From positions 7,446,847 through 7,510,846 of the forward strand of contig NC_023755.2 in assembly GCF_000499845.2 (NCBI RefSeq): DNA of 64,000 nucleotides. The letters run 5' to 3'. Position numbers and translations under genes: made by a program. Shown piece after piece: positions 1 through 13,074 of this stretch. Origin of the DNA: Phaseolus vulgaris. Lineage: Eukaryota; Streptophyta; Magnoliopsida; Fabales; Fabaceae. The notes beneath the pieces were generated by a model. The model did no database searches. It was not told the DNA's origin and saw only the letters and a list, made by a program, of their open reading frames with translations. Position 1 is the first letter of the stretch; each line of letters begins with the position of its first letter.

Positions 1-326
1 GGGAATCCAACTTAACACCTAAAACTTGACATACTACCCATTACTGTGCTCTAGAGAAACAAGAAAGTGAGCAACAATAAGCTCCCCTGTCAAAAGAAAA
101 AAAGGCAAGACAAGAGGAACAAATCAAGCCAAGTCTATCATAATACACAACGGGCCTGATTGTAAATTTATCACAATGCTACATGGCATTACCGCAATAT
201 ATCAAGATACCAAGGTTGTCCTGATCCTTCCACATGAGGCTGCTCCAAAGTAAATAGAACACAAGGTTGTCCCTATCAAATTTTGCCATTCAACAGCTCC
301 TCGGATGAATGTGTTCAATTATCTAA
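1..326 (-). other. Probable 3' UTR of PAT1-A
   Basis: This stretch lies directly downstream, on the minus strand, of the PAT1-A stop codon. No reading frame in it resembles a protein. It is the natural place for the 3' untranslated region. I see no perfect AATAAA signal, so the cleavage site is not assigned, and the transcript may run past the window edge. Confidence 0.5.
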
Positions 327-2467
327 TTAACTCAGCACTGACTCCGAGTTCACATGGTGACCGTGGCCCCCAGAATTACCATTAAATCCAACAACAGGTA
401 TAGAGCGCTGAGCAAAATCAAGTAATAGTTTTTTCTGGCGGTCATCTGTGTGAGGTAGACTTGCACGTAAGAGCTCAACTGGCATTTCCTTGCTAATAGC
501 ATTAGCAGCATCTGCACCAATGGCAGCCATATTTGGTGTCCCTTGTATAAGGAATGATTGCATTACACCGTCATATTTACTCACACAATACTTAGTCAGA
601 AGGCCAAAGAATTCATCAAATGTAGACTGCCAAAGTGAACGGTTTGCAATATTATAATTGCTAGCAGCATGAGGATCAGTTAGAAGCTCAGTTGCCCTTT
701 CAAGCACGGATACTAGAATAAGGGAAGCCCCATCTCCGGCCGAACTTCTGAGTGGACGTAGGGGAGGTGGATCAGAAGTACAAACAGCTGCTGCTAGACA
801 AGCACTAATGGAACTTAGATCCATTTCACGGATGCATCTTGAAACAACCCTGGCAAGGTTATTAATAGTCTCTGCTGGAGCTGGATCAGAGGGAAGATTA
901 CCAAATAAAAACCTTAAATGCCGAAAGATGGCCATACAGACTATGCGCATTAGATCACCACCAGGAAAAAGCAGTTGAAGGTACCTAGCAAGTAGCTTCC
1001 GACCCTTGGGTAGAGAAACTATCCTGAGAAAAACAAAGTCATCTTTTGCGGCAAGTGTAACTGTCCGTCCATTCTTTCCCAGTGGATCAACTAAATGAAG
1101 TGAGGCAGCAAGTCCTTCCAGAAGACCCTGTCGTTTCCGTTTTAACTGAAGACCACCATCTTGAAGCTGATTAAACTGTAGGAAACGATCAATATCATCT
1201 ACATCAAGAAGAAGATAAATACCATCTTCAATTGTGACCCTAGCTGCAAGCATTGGTTCCTGTTCGAGTGGTTTCTCAGAAATGCTTTGCTCAGGACTAC
1301 CTACATTAGAGGAATTTGGAGGATCAACTTCCAGTAGAGGACGGGGCCTGCGAATCGATGAGAATGGAACCCTCCCTAGAGCATCAACCTGAAGAAAAGC
1401 ATGTGGTTCAGCATTAGAAGAGGGCCGTAGAGGAAGTTCCCTTATTTGAGCTGGACTAAAGTGGTGCCTCAATTTAGCACCAGAAGACTTTTTTGCAAGA
1501 CAACCTTGGTGGTAATAATCATCAACATATGGATCATTGCTGTGTGTTGCTGCAAGCTGCATTCTAAGAATATTCTCAATTTCCTCAGTTGTCATGTGCT
1601 TGGATCTAAATCTAGGCCATCCACTATTGCTTCTAAGGCCACTTGTATCAAAACCCTGTGGGGAAAACCGGAGATTTGGTCTACCTATTTGAGCTGATTT
1701 TGGCATTTGATCCCTCAGTTCCATCAGCCCAAGCATCTGATCATACTTGTTAATCATGGGTAAACCTGAGGAAATATTGGGATGATCTCCAGGATATAAC
1801 CCAGCCTGGTTTACCAATTGATTCTGCATTCTCTGACTAAGAGGGGAACCAGTAGGAAATTGGCGCATGTTTCCACCAAAAGGAGGCCCATGATTTATTC
1901 CACTCAACTGTAATGCAGGATTGGAGAAATGAGAACGATTTTGAGGTGACAGTGCCATCTGAGCTCCCATAGCATGATAAGGAATGTTTAAGTGCCCTGT
2001 ATTGTGACTTGGAGAAGCTTGCTGAGATCTACCACTGGGTGGAGGATACGAAGTAAATGAAGAGTTAGGTACCAAAATTGGTTCACTAGAAAAATGAGGA
2101 AAATCCTGCTGCTTGTCAGGATATAAAGATGTTCTATGCAATGGCCTCGTTTCTTGTAAGTGAGCAATTGTGGAATGTGGTTGCGATGACCATCGCTTTC
2201 CATCATGAGTAGTTTCAGTACCATACATATGCTGATCAAACCAGTTGGGAGCTGATTCACCAGATTGGAGCTGGTGATGTTGTTGCTGCCTTGGCTGCTC
2301 AGGATATGAGGATGTTCTGTACAAGCCCTTTGGTTCATGTAACTGAGAAAGAGAAGAATGAGGTTGCGATGACATTCTTCTTCCATCCAGAGAACCCTCA
2401 TTATCATAAGCATTCTGTTCATACCAGCTAAGAACATCATCCTTCTGTGCCCTTTCAGCCGCAGAAT
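327..2467 (-). CDS. PAT1: PAT1-A exon 5 (terminal, 2141 nt)
   Basis: The acceptor reads ATTCAG followed by ATTCTGCGGC. The exon opens with two bases of a codon whose first base (A) comes from exon 4, giving Asn. It encodes residues 116-828, covering the whole proline/glutamine-rich middle and the C-terminal domain, with no internal stop. Compared with copy B it lacks a Q/H-rich tract of about 50 residues near 1760-1790. Confidence 0.92.
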
Positions 2468-5400
2468 CTGAATAAAATATAAGATGATTAAAAATTCAGT
2501 TTAGTGAAAAAATTTGCATACAGTGACAAAAGAAGAAACAGAATGCTAAAATGCCAGATGTAAGGTCACTGTGAACTCAAAGACACAGAACACCTCATCT
2601 TAATTCATCAATCTTCAGAGATGGATTTTACAGACAACACAGTCTGATGAAATATCATATCTAGTAAACAACTGTGCTCCGCCTCAACTATTTATATGAT
2701 TAGTCGGTGACCCAAGGAATCAATTCTATTCAAGTTTGCAACCTTCGCCCAACTCCTTTATTTATTCTGAAGTTTTTCTACTAAAAAGATTACCACATGA
2801 TCAATAATCATGCAGCAAAAACCCTCACCTCCTTTCCATTGACATAGAAAGGTTGGATCATGATATTACAGGTTCTATATGTATGCTTGCACAGTTGCAA
2901 ACATAAATTACATTTTTAAAGGCATATGCAAGTTCATGATTTAAGTTTTGGTGATGGAGTTTTATATATATTCAAACAATCCAAAACTTCTAAAAAACCA
3001 GATGTATAGTGTAATACGAAATCAGTGATTTGGGGGAGAATTTTGAACTATATGGATAAAGAAAATAGAGAGAAAGATAAAAAGAAGCAAAGAGCATAAG
3101 AGGAAATTCTGAAACACTCTGCTAGCTATTTTTCAGTTTCAGTTCTTTGTTCCATTGTATATCCACTACAAAAGTACTGAATTGATATTACACTAATGTC
3201 AGCATCCACAGAACAAAACAGTATATTCATCACGAGTGTTTTGATCCAGTATCATTTGTATGGTATTGAAGCTCTAAATCATGGTAGATGTAAATGATGC
3301 ATATGAGGATGAAAGCTTCAAGGTGTATATTAGAAATAAAAATGGTGAGCTAAACTTTATATATTTCTCAACATTCCAATGTATCTAATCAACAAGCTAT
3401 TACAGAGTCCATAGGAAATTAGCCACCTTATAATAACTTGATCAGGTGTTTCCTCCATAGTTAGTGTGGTGTGTCAATTTATGCAGTCTCCTAATTTATC
3501 ATCAGAGTGTAATAGTATAATTTATGAGACAAATTTAGGTATGCTGAGTCAAGGATTGTTACATGAGAACAAAGGGAATGCTCAAATTGAGGGTCAATAG
3601 TGGATTAGGCTGGTATGCTGGTCAATACCTGGTCTACCATCAGATGTTGCATTTTTGTTGGCAATAACCTTCTATTCTGGAAAAATTAGAGCTAAAGTGT
3701 GGTTTCTAGATCCAGTGTAGAGACTGAATAACAAGCTATAGCAATGTCTTATATGGAGTGGGCAATACAGTTACTTCATGAGATAAAAGTTTCAAAACGT
3801 AGATTCTATTAAGTTCCATTTTTAATAATCAAACAGCTTCAGTCAAATCATGACTAGGATTTCCTCAAGCAAATCAGCTTTTTTTCACTTTTCAAGTTAA
3901 ACAAACACCACTCCAAATTAACCTATTCCAACTTCCACATATTCATCCTAACACCTTTATGCTTACACTTCATATAAACAACTACCATGTAAAAGATGGC
4001 CTCGGTACAATGGAAATATATTACAAAATGTTAAATACATATAAAATTAAAATCCATGAAGAAAAGGGGCATTGTTAAGTTATGATGAAAAAAACAATAG
4101 AAAATCATTTACAATTGCTTTACTCACTCTGTCTCGATCCCTGTTCACCAATAAATTCTGTGCTTTTTGGTTCACTTACAACCTTGTTCAACTGAAATTA
4201 AACCCAAAAATACACTTAATCTTTGTATCAACATGCACAAAGCAAAATATGATCACATACATGAGAATTATTATCAAAATTATAAAAGAAACTGAATTAT
4301 AAAGCTAAGCACATAAGTAACACAGAAAGAAAGATTAAAAACTATTTGTTGTGTTGGAGAAGGAAATCATTAATTTAGGTAACAAATACATTTCAATAAG
4401 CCTGAAATATCCAAGGAATCAAGCAAAGTAGAGTAGCCTTTCATTTAACCAACTATGTCACTTTCTTTTTTCTAGTTTTCTTTTTCTAAAGTCCCATAAT
4501 AAGTCTAAATTCCCTGTATACATGTTTGCATAATAATTTTCTCACACATTTTTATTCCAGTAATTTCAAGTGAAAAAATCTAGTGGAGATTTGGTCCAAT
4601 TGTCCAATATTTCTTGCTAAACTAATTCATTTAACCAAGGGTAGGAAACCTTAATTTAATAGTCGGTTCGCCAAGCTTTTTGCAAAGGTTCTAAACAGAT
4701 TGAAGTTGCATGATCCAAGCCATACTGATACATAGGAATGACAAAGAAGTTGGATTTAACAGCAGAAGAGATGTTGCCATATTACTAATGATTTCTCTCA
4801 TTTGCCAAGAAGGAAGTTGTAACACGGAAAAAGAAAATAATGAGAAAAATAATATATACAAGAAATTTAGTGGGGTACAACCTAGAGAGACCTACATCCA
4901 CAGGCCAAACAAGGAAAACTCGTAATGACAAAAGGAAATTAAAGTGAGCAACCACTGTAATGACTAAGAGTAGGTACCTTTTCATCTTCATCTACCTAAT
5001 TGTCAGTCTAGACCCTCCACTTTTACCAAAGTCCCCATGAAAAACAGTCCCTCCATCTTGGGTCAGATCACATGTTGGACCAGGCCAAGATGAAATGCAT
5101 GATACTCTATAATGGAATAAAACATGATTTACTGATTTCCTATCCCATACAAAACCAGAATCTCAGTTTCATTATCTCCAAGATTCATTAGCACCTGAAA
5201 TGGTCCAAGATTCTGTATGTAGTATCTATATTGATTATTTCTTCAAGGGATCAACTTATTGTGAACATTTTAAAGTTAGGATTTGGTATCAGAAGCAGAT
5301 AATGCTAATCTCAAGGACATGCTAATAATAAGATACACTGGCGGATTTGGTATTAGAAAAATATGGATTATTGCTCATTTTAACATTTAAAAAAAAAAAT

Positions 5401-7240
5401 TAGAAACTACCATTCGGACTTGTCAACTTAGAAACTCCAACTCTCTAGCATACTAGCTTGGTCAACTAAAATGAGATAGAGTACTCAAAAGATCAAGCTT
5501 CTTGCTTGATACCTTGAACTAAATTAAAAACAAAATTCTTTCTTAGTCAATAAAAATTCTAACACATTAAATGAGAATATTGAGAAACAGGACCAAACCA
5601 ATTCTTGCTTAAACTTTTAGTCACGGGAACATCGAGAGATTTTAAGAAAACAAATAAAGCTGAACTATGCGGTAAAATAAAGGTTCAGAAATATCAACAA
5701 CAGAAAAAAAAAATTACTTCTTTGTCTAACACAAGCCTTAACTGACTTATTTGAATCAGTACAAAATGATAAATTTCATATAATATAATATATATAATAT
5801 AAGTAATAAAATAAATAATTCATCAATTCTTTAATGAATGCAAGCAAATTGAGATAATATCATGACAATATTTCAGTTAATTATCTAATAAAAATATCAA
5901 GCATTTAAGAAGAGAATATCATAATTTAACAGCCTTACCTTCCAAAAAGTAGTACTGAGATCATCAATGTCAGAAAGAGATTTTAAATCCTCAGCCTGCA
6001 AATTGAAAGAAGTGAGCTGATAATAATTCAATGAGTAGTAACAATTAATATCCATTGATTTTAGGACTGGTGGGGAAGGGAACAGAGATTCTGCCAACAT
6101 TTTTATATTTCAAATTATTCTCGAAGCAAAATTTGAAGTTAAAGTCGAAAGAATTATGGACATTAACCTCTTCTCTGTTGACAATGAACTCCCCATTAGA
6201 CTCAAGCAAATCGTCATCATCTTCTAACCCTCCCAGCTCAACTTCTTGAACAGCACTCTCCGAACCAAAAAATGCATATTGTGATGCATCAAAAACAGCA
6301 CCTAAATGTTTCAACCATTAGAATTATGTAACATGAAAAGTATAGGATGCACTGGTGATGGTACAATATCAAATCATAATGTCAAGTCAAGAAAGTTGTA
6401 AAACAATTATTTAAATATGTAAGACACCAAACATTGCATCAAGTCAAAAGATACACAAGACACCAAACATAATATCAAGTCAAAAAAAATATATACACTA
6501 GTAAGACATCGCACCAATTTCAAAATGTAAAACATAGAAAAATTCTCATAATAATCCTAATGGAAATGAGTCATTCATCGAAAGTGCAACAAGTCTTCAC
6601 TAAAATAGAAAAAATGTAAATAAAAAAATATTCCTATAACAAAGCATTGACACGTGGAGAAATAGCTCTTAACTCAGCACCATCTGGATTTGCACAAAAA
6701 AAAACCCTGAATCATCTACCAGTGTAAAGCAGTTAGAGAACCATTACACAGTCACCAAACAGTCTGGTCATCAACTGCAGCAGTCAATAGCAACATACCC
6801 CAGAAGATGGCAACAAAAAAATCCAATTCATATGAAATAATCAGCATATTAAACATTATATTTTGGTGCAGCTACAGCATTCCGTGTAAGAACTTGGAAC
6901 CTGAAGCTTAAAAAGGCTACTGTGTGTGAACTGAAGACAACAACCAACAAACAATAGAAATGCAAAAGAACTCCATAAAAATAATAGCCAGTGATATTGA
7001 ATCAATTTTATTATAATTCAAATCAAATTAGTAGATAAAACAGACCAGATCTACATGAACAAACAGAATAAATAAAAACATACCAACAAACACCCATAAA
7101 GATAAGGTTAAGATAGAAAATAAATTAAATCCCAAAAGATGAAGCAAACCTGTGGAAACATTCCCCAGTTGTCTAAGATCCTCTGTGTTGGGAACTCCCC
7201 CAACATCACCCCCAGTTCCAAACCCATCCATATCCACCAT
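327..7240 (-). CDS. PAT1: PAT1 homolog, mRNA-decapping activator (copy A, five exons)
   Basis: Spliced minus-strand gene: exons 7240-7150, 6301-6168, 5995-5939, 4191-4128 and 2467-327. All introns are GT-AG and the phases agree (91+134+57+64+2141 nt = 828 codons plus stop). Residues 1-115 hold the acidic N-terminus with the hallmark [11 protein letters not shown], an LGGLEDDDD acidic run and [13 protein letters not shown]. Residues 116-400 are P/Q/S/H-rich with repeated RTSSYPE and WSSQPHS blocks. [13 protein letters not shown] begins near residue 407, followed by [11 protein letters not shown]. The C-terminal third (about 530-828) is the helical PAT1 C-domain. PAT1 proteins bind LSM1-7 and decapping factors in cytoplasmic P-bodies and promote mRNA decay; in Arabidopsis PAT1 is an MPK4 target. 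The introns (2468-4127, 4192-5938, 5996-6167, 6302-7149) show nothing else. ATG at 7240 is used; a second in-frame ATG lies three codons downstream. Confidence 0.92.
4128..4191 (-). CDS. PAT1: PAT1-A exon 4 (64-nt small exon)
   Basis: Found by looking for a 3n+1 exon needed to reconcile phases between exons 3 and 5. The acceptor is TTTCAG before TTGAACAAGG and the donor is CAGA before GTGAGT. It encodes 21 residues beginning LNKVVSEPK, which fits the LNKVVSGPR-like stretch I associate with legume PAT1 proteins. One base is left over, which completes the first codon of exon 5. Confidence 0.85.
5939..5995 (-). CDS. PAT1: PAT1-A exon 3 (57-nt small exon)
   Basis: Acceptor TTTGCAG and donor GGAAG before GTAAGG. 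It encodes exactly 19 residues, [19 protein letters not shown], in phase 0 at both ends. SLSDIDDL is a conserved N-terminal motif of plant PAT1 proteins. Confidence 0.88.
6168..6301 (-). CDS. PAT1: PAT1-A exon 2
   Basis: Acceptor ATTTAG before GTGCTG and donor GAAGAG before GTTAAT. It starts with two bases of a split Gly codon and ends on a codon boundary. It carries the PAT1 signature [10 protein letters not shown] and the acidic LGGLEDDDD run. Confidence 0.9.
7150..7240 (-). CDS. PAT1: PAT1-A exon 1 with start codon
   Basis: Begins at ATG 7240 ([11 protein letters not shown]) and ends with ACAG before GTTTGC, leaving one G that makes Gly with exon 2. The [10 protein letters not shown] end joins in frame to AVFDASQ. 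Either the first Met or the one three codons later could be used. Confidence 0.85.
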
Positions 7241-7655
7241 GAAAAGAAAGCGAAAACAAAACCCAGAAAGAAAAACAAAAGATTCAAAGAGAAAAGAGAA
7301 TCCAATAAAAAAAGATTGAAACTTTAAACACTATATCTTTCTCAGTAGAACTTGAAACTTAAACCGAAGGAAAAAGGAGAAAACGAGGAAGGATAGGAAG
7401 AAGAATATCCGGCCAAACAATTGAGCACATGAAAAAAAAAATTACAATTTGGATCAAAAACAAGGAAAAGAAAAGGAGGAAGAAGATAAAGAAAGAGAGA
7501 GAAATAAAGGGCAACCCTACAAATACAAAGGAGATACAGATTGAGATTTATTTCAGAGATTTGTGTGTGCTGAAGAACCCTAAAACCGAACCGGAATGCG
7601 ACTAGTCGATAATTATTTTTGTAAACAACAGTTGCCAATGAAGATTTATTTATAT
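7241..7655 (-). promoter_or_regulatory. PAT1-A 5' UTR and core promoter
   Basis: Upstream of the start codon the minus strand is CT-rich for about 350 bases, typical of plant 5' leaders. A TATA-box-like TATAAATAAA lies at about 7654-7645, which would place transcription start near 7615-7620. No transcript evidence is available. Confidence 0.5.
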
Positions 7656-10600
7656 TTGCATTCTAACAAAATTTATACTAATAGTTAGTATCTATTAAAC
7701 TCTTCATTAAGGTATACACATATTTTATTATATTCAAATATATAATTTTATAAATAATTAGCGAATTTCTTTTTATTAAAATAAAATATATGTAATTTTA
7801 ATTTTGTAAAACTAGTATTAAAAACTTATATAGTAGTAATTTTTTTAAAAATATTTAATTATTTTAAAATAAACAAAAGTTATTCCATTATTGACTTTAT
7901 TAAAGAAAATATTTTTTATATTTATTAAAGATAAAATTGTTTATTTAAAAATAAATCATTAACATTAATAAGATATTTTTTTAAACATAAATTCTTATTG
8001 TTTGATTGTTTGAGTAACATTTTTTAAACTGAAATAATTGTCTTACCGATCTATGATTTGAGTAATATTCTCTAAACTAAAATAACTTGTATAAAAATTT
8101 ACCTACAAAATGAATAAAAAATATTTAAAAAACTATCAAAATTATTTATATTTATTTTTAATTGAACAAGTTTACCTTTTAATAAATAAAAAATAATTAA
8201 TTAATTTAATAAAATAAATAAATTAATATTTTTTTTAAATAATGATTATATATGATTTTATAATAATTTTTTCAAAATTATATATCTTTTTTTAAATGAT
8301 ATTTTATTTTAATTAATTACTTATAAAAATTATAAAAAATAAAATTATATATTTTTTAATCTAATAAAAATGTGAATATGTGCATGTGTTTTCATTAGAA
8401 TAAATGATTTTTTTAACATTTTAAGTAATATTTTTATAGGTAATTTATTTTAGTTTAAAACAACAATTACTCAAAGGGTAAAATAGTAAGAATTTTTATA
8501 CACTAAATAAAAAATATCTTTAGTAACGTTATAGATTAATGTTAGAGAATAAATTATTTAATTATTTATTTTATCAAATAAATAAATAGAATATTTTATA
8601 TTTATTAAAAGATAATTGTGTAATTTAAAAATGACATAAAAGTTATCAAATAATAGTAGAGATTGATATAATATTTGAATGCTAATTAATTTTAAAAAAA
8701 AATAGGTATAGATTTGAGTTTTTGAATGAATTTGAGTCTTTTAGGTTTTTTATAAAAGGAAATATATAAATAAATATATATGTGTAATGTTAATTTAAAA
8801 AATTATTTGGTTAAATTCATTATTTATTATTTTAATAAAAAATATTCTCATTGATTGGATACAATATAAGTATAAATAATATCTTATTTTTTAAATTAAA
8901 TTAAATATAGAAATGAAATAGATATCTACATATATGTCATCTCTATATCGATCTTTATTTTAAATCATTAAAACACTCATAATTTATTACTATTTTAGTT
9001 TTACAAATTAGATATAACCAATATTTGTTTTTAAATATAAATAAAAAAAGTAAATAAACTTGTCTCTATAGTATTATATGAATAATCTCAAAATTTAGGA
9101 AATTATCATATTGATATTGATAGAGTACGGAGATATAAGTATATGTAATACCTATATTCGTTCTAAATTATTAAAAGACTCATTTTATTAAATAACTTAA
9201 AACTTATATTTCATACTCTCTTTTATCCTTAATTTCGTGACCTTCTTTTTTTTCTTCCGGACCACATTTTTATTTTCCTCATAGTTCAAAATCCACAAAA
9301 TTTCCTAATGTATTTTTCCTCTTATCAAATAATGTATTAATTTGAAGAAAATACTAACCTTAATTTCATTTAATTAATTATTTAAGGGGCACACGTTTTA
9401 TCTTTCACATCAAATGATAATATTTTATTACCCACTAAACAAAAAATCATTCATTTAACAACTCAAAATAATAAATATTTACTTAACAATTCAAGATAAT
9501 AATATTTTAATTATATTTAATTTATTTTTTTTAATTGTAATTTTCTCTATAATGTCAAAAGTATGTATTATTTTGATTTAATTATATTCCATTTTCTATT
9601 CTTGCTCCTTTACACCCCGTTTGTTTGTAAGCAATGAAAAAGATTACAGCGTGGAAAGCTTGAAAATCAAAATATTAAAATATTAAAAACACAGAAAACC
9701 ATAAAAATTTTATCTTCTAAACTTTCTTTAATATACGTATATTTATTTAATTACTTAATTATAATTTAATTTTTTAACCTTTCTATTTTTAACTTAAATT
9801 ATTATTATTATTTTTCTAAAATTAAATTATATTTTAAATTTAAAAATATAATTAAGACTACAAAAAAATAATTATTATAAAATAATATAATTAATCATAT
9901 TATATATATGTAAGAAATTATAAACTTAAATAATGATAATAATAAATATACTTTTTAATAATAAATAAATAAATTTATATAATAATTATATAAATTACAA
10001 AAAATTGAAGATAAAAATAATAATGTTATTTAATATAAAAATAATTTTTATCAAATATTTATATTTATAAATATTTAAATAAAAAATAATTATATTTTAT
10101 AAATAAATAAATCAAATTAATTTTTTAACAATTTTTAAATATAGGAATAAATTTGTAAATTTACATTTTTGTCAATTAAAAAAAATATAATTTTAATCAC
10201 ATCCATCACATCAGGAACTTTTATAAACTTTTTCTATATTTTTTCTTCTATTTACCTTAATCCAAACATCCTAACTTTATTTATACATTCTCTTCAAATC
10301 ATCTCAAATTCACTCTCTCATTTTCACTCCTTAATTCAAACAAAAAGATAACATCAAGTTCGTCCTCAACATTGATTGTTATTATGTACATTTCACCACC
10401 AACATCTCTTCTTGTCACCATCACTTCTTCCCACTGTTACTAAGTTAGAATTTTTAGATTTTTTCTATATTTTTAATTTATTTTTAATTTATTTTTTATT
10501 ACAGTTTAAAAAAATATACGTTAAAAATATTGGTTGATAAAAATACATGATATATATTTAGAATTATTTACTGAAAGTATATATTATATATAAATATTTA

Positions 10601-11290
10601 TTACAATTGTATATTTTAAATAAAATTTTAGGAAAACATATTTTAGAAATATATATTATAAACTTTTTATTAAACAATATAAGTTAAGTAGAATTTTAGA
10701 ACACACATTTTATAAATATATATTAGTAGTTAAATACAACTTTAGCAAACACAAAATTTATTTAAGTTAGAGTGTAGTTAATATATGTTACTGTTTTTTT
10801 AAATAATTATTTAATAATGTTATTAAAATTTTATGTCATTTGATTTTTATTGATTTACAGGTTTTAAATATTCATGTTTTTATTGTGGTATTTGGTATAT
10901 GTTGAACGAATGGTAATTAGGTTTGGGAGTATCAAAATTGTATTGTTTAATTTTTTAAATTGTATGTAAGTGTTACATTGCCGAAATTTTGTCATATACT
11001 GTGTAATATATTGCATTAAGGAAAATTTAGTTTTTAATTTGAGATTTAATATGAAAATTGAGTACTATCTCCAATTTGAACTATTCTTATGTTTATTTTA
11101 TTGAAAACAAGAACCACTAACAACAATTATTTTTATTGGATACTGAATTGACAAGTAGAATAACTTAGAAATATTAATCTTTTTTAATAGTTTATGAGTA
11201 TATACATTTTAATCAACATTTTATATATTTCATGAAATTTTAGTTCTTTGTGTTTTTATATATTTGAATTCATATTTAATTGTAGTTTAT
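7656..11290. other. Very AT-rich intergenic block, no gene seen
   Basis: About 3.6 kb of A/T homopolymer-rich sequence with only short spurious frames. There is no recognisable protein, terminal repeat or tandem array. It sits between the PAT1-A promoter and the first transposon remnants. Confidence 0.6.
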
Positions 11291-11299
11291 TTGACTTAT

Positions 11300-11760
11300 T
11301 GAGTGACACATGAAGATATTAGAAGAGTATGTAAAGAATGTATGTCATCCGAAAAGTATTTATTGTGGAAGGGTACATTGTCGAGGAAGCAATTGAGTTT
11401 TGTGCATAATATATATTAGAAGGAGGAATTGTAGGGTTTCCAAAGACTTAACATAAGCAAAGGAATAACTATAAAGGTACACAAGGTGTAATGGTAGTTT
11501 TGCAAGATCGAGATGAAATCCTTCAAATACATTTGTCATTAATGAACAATAATGGTGATGTTCTTCATTACATAATGCTAAAAAAAATTGTAGTAAAATA
11601 TCCTCATGCGAATGAAAAGTAGTTATTGAATAACATAACAATACCTTTTTTAGATGGTTTAAAGACAAAATGAATGTTGAAAAAATAAAGTGGGCATAAG
11701 GATCTAACTTTGATATCATAACATGAACTATATAGGATATTTTCTGGGCAAAAAGTCCAA
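11300..11760 (+). pseudogene. CACTA transposase ORF1 C-terminal fragment (DUF4218-like)
   Basis: With frameshifts and stops allowed, the plus strand reads phrases such as IYCGRVHCRGS, NNNTFFRWFKDK and GSNFDIIT. These match the tail of En/Spm (CACTA) TNP2 proteins, where a HNRTFxxWF motif is followed by LAxGPxxDVIxW. The piece is isolated from the larger CACTA remnant that starts 1.3 kb downstream, so it is probably a second, older copy. Assignment rests on motif memory only. Confidence 0.45.
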
Positions 11761-13074
11761 CACCCTAAGATTTTGGTTAAGTGTTAAAAATAGTTAAGTA
11801 TAAAACATGATCATATTTCATCATTAAAAAGATAGTTTTGTTCAAACAGTACATCATATAAGACGCAAATGTTCTATTTGACAAATGATACAGTGTTATA
11901 CAATATTGTTTTTTGAATGACATGAAACAAATATGATCAGACGATCAACACATAGAAGTGAGCCAACATCATACCTCCCAAAAACATATATGTTTATTCT
12001 ATGTTGTGGGGAATGTTTATTACTTTCATCCACTAAAGAGATTTGTTAAAGATGCAAGATAAACTCAACATCGAGATCTCTTGGAGTTCAAGTTAAAACT
12101 GCTTATTGATTAAGTTAACAATTCTCACATTGTCTTTCGAGTTATGTAGATATACTTGGAACATTTTAGTTGATTTTAAAGTAGACCATATGAGTTGAAA
12201 CCATGGATGAATTTATTATATTATATATATATAAATAATGTAACTATAATATAAGGCAACTTTCATATTTTGCTTTGAGAACTAAACAATCTTGTGTATA
12301 AGACTGGGATGACTATGTAACCATCAAATCCAAAGACGGTTTGACCATCAAATCCAAGAACATAAAAAGTTTATGTGAAAGTTCCTTCTGAATAAGTGTC
12401 TTGCTTCATATCAACTTGGTTAGTTGTTTCTAATTGAATTTTGAACATTAACTTATAAATCTTTGAAAACTTCAATGTATCAAATTTTAACCAAGCTGAA
12501 TAGTTTCATGTACTCAACTATATCATGATATCAAATGAGTAGATTTTGAATTTTATTAAATTGAATAAACTAGTTTGATTCATTTTTGTTCTTATTTCTA
12601 TAGTTATATCATTCCATTTTTTACGGTTGGTTCCTAGATCTTAAATTTAAATGATGCTCATTTTTTGGATTAATATGTTGGATCAAATGGCAAAGATTTT
12701 TATTCTTTTTGTTGTTTACCGTTAATTTTGTGGCATGTTGGTAATTTAGGTTGAACCAAAATGCTTAATAGGTGCAATTTTGATTATGAAAGTTTGTTTG
12801 ACATACAATTATTTATTCTCAATATCATATGGTATATTTGAAACAAGTATAGTTCATATCTTTGTGACATGCACAAACGGTATACATATAGGTGGAGTTA
12901 CATATTTAGTTAGCATAAACTAACATTTTTACGAACAAGGGTTATAGGATATTTGTAAACATTCAACATAATCTAATACAAACTTTTCATTACTAGTAGC
13001 ATAAGTAGGATTTATTCTCATTTGACACTTTAGTAAGTGTAAACTAAGCTTTATGTTTTGAATACACAAAACAT
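11761..13074. other. Decayed sequence between CACTA fragments
   Basis: AT-rich, with many short frames on both strands. It is possibly the decayed DUF4216 part and 3' flank of the preceding CACTA fragment. I cannot assign anything in it with confidence. Confidence 0.3.

Noticed and set aside
1446..1697. Plus-strand frame inside PAT1-A and other frames over exon 5 (such as 1988-2440)
   Set aside because: They are antisense or shifted shadows of the conserved PAT1 frame.
10169..10351. 60-codon frame in the AT-rich block
   Set aside because: Low-complexity Ile/Phe/Ser-rich translation of AT-rich DNA with no motif or conserved context.
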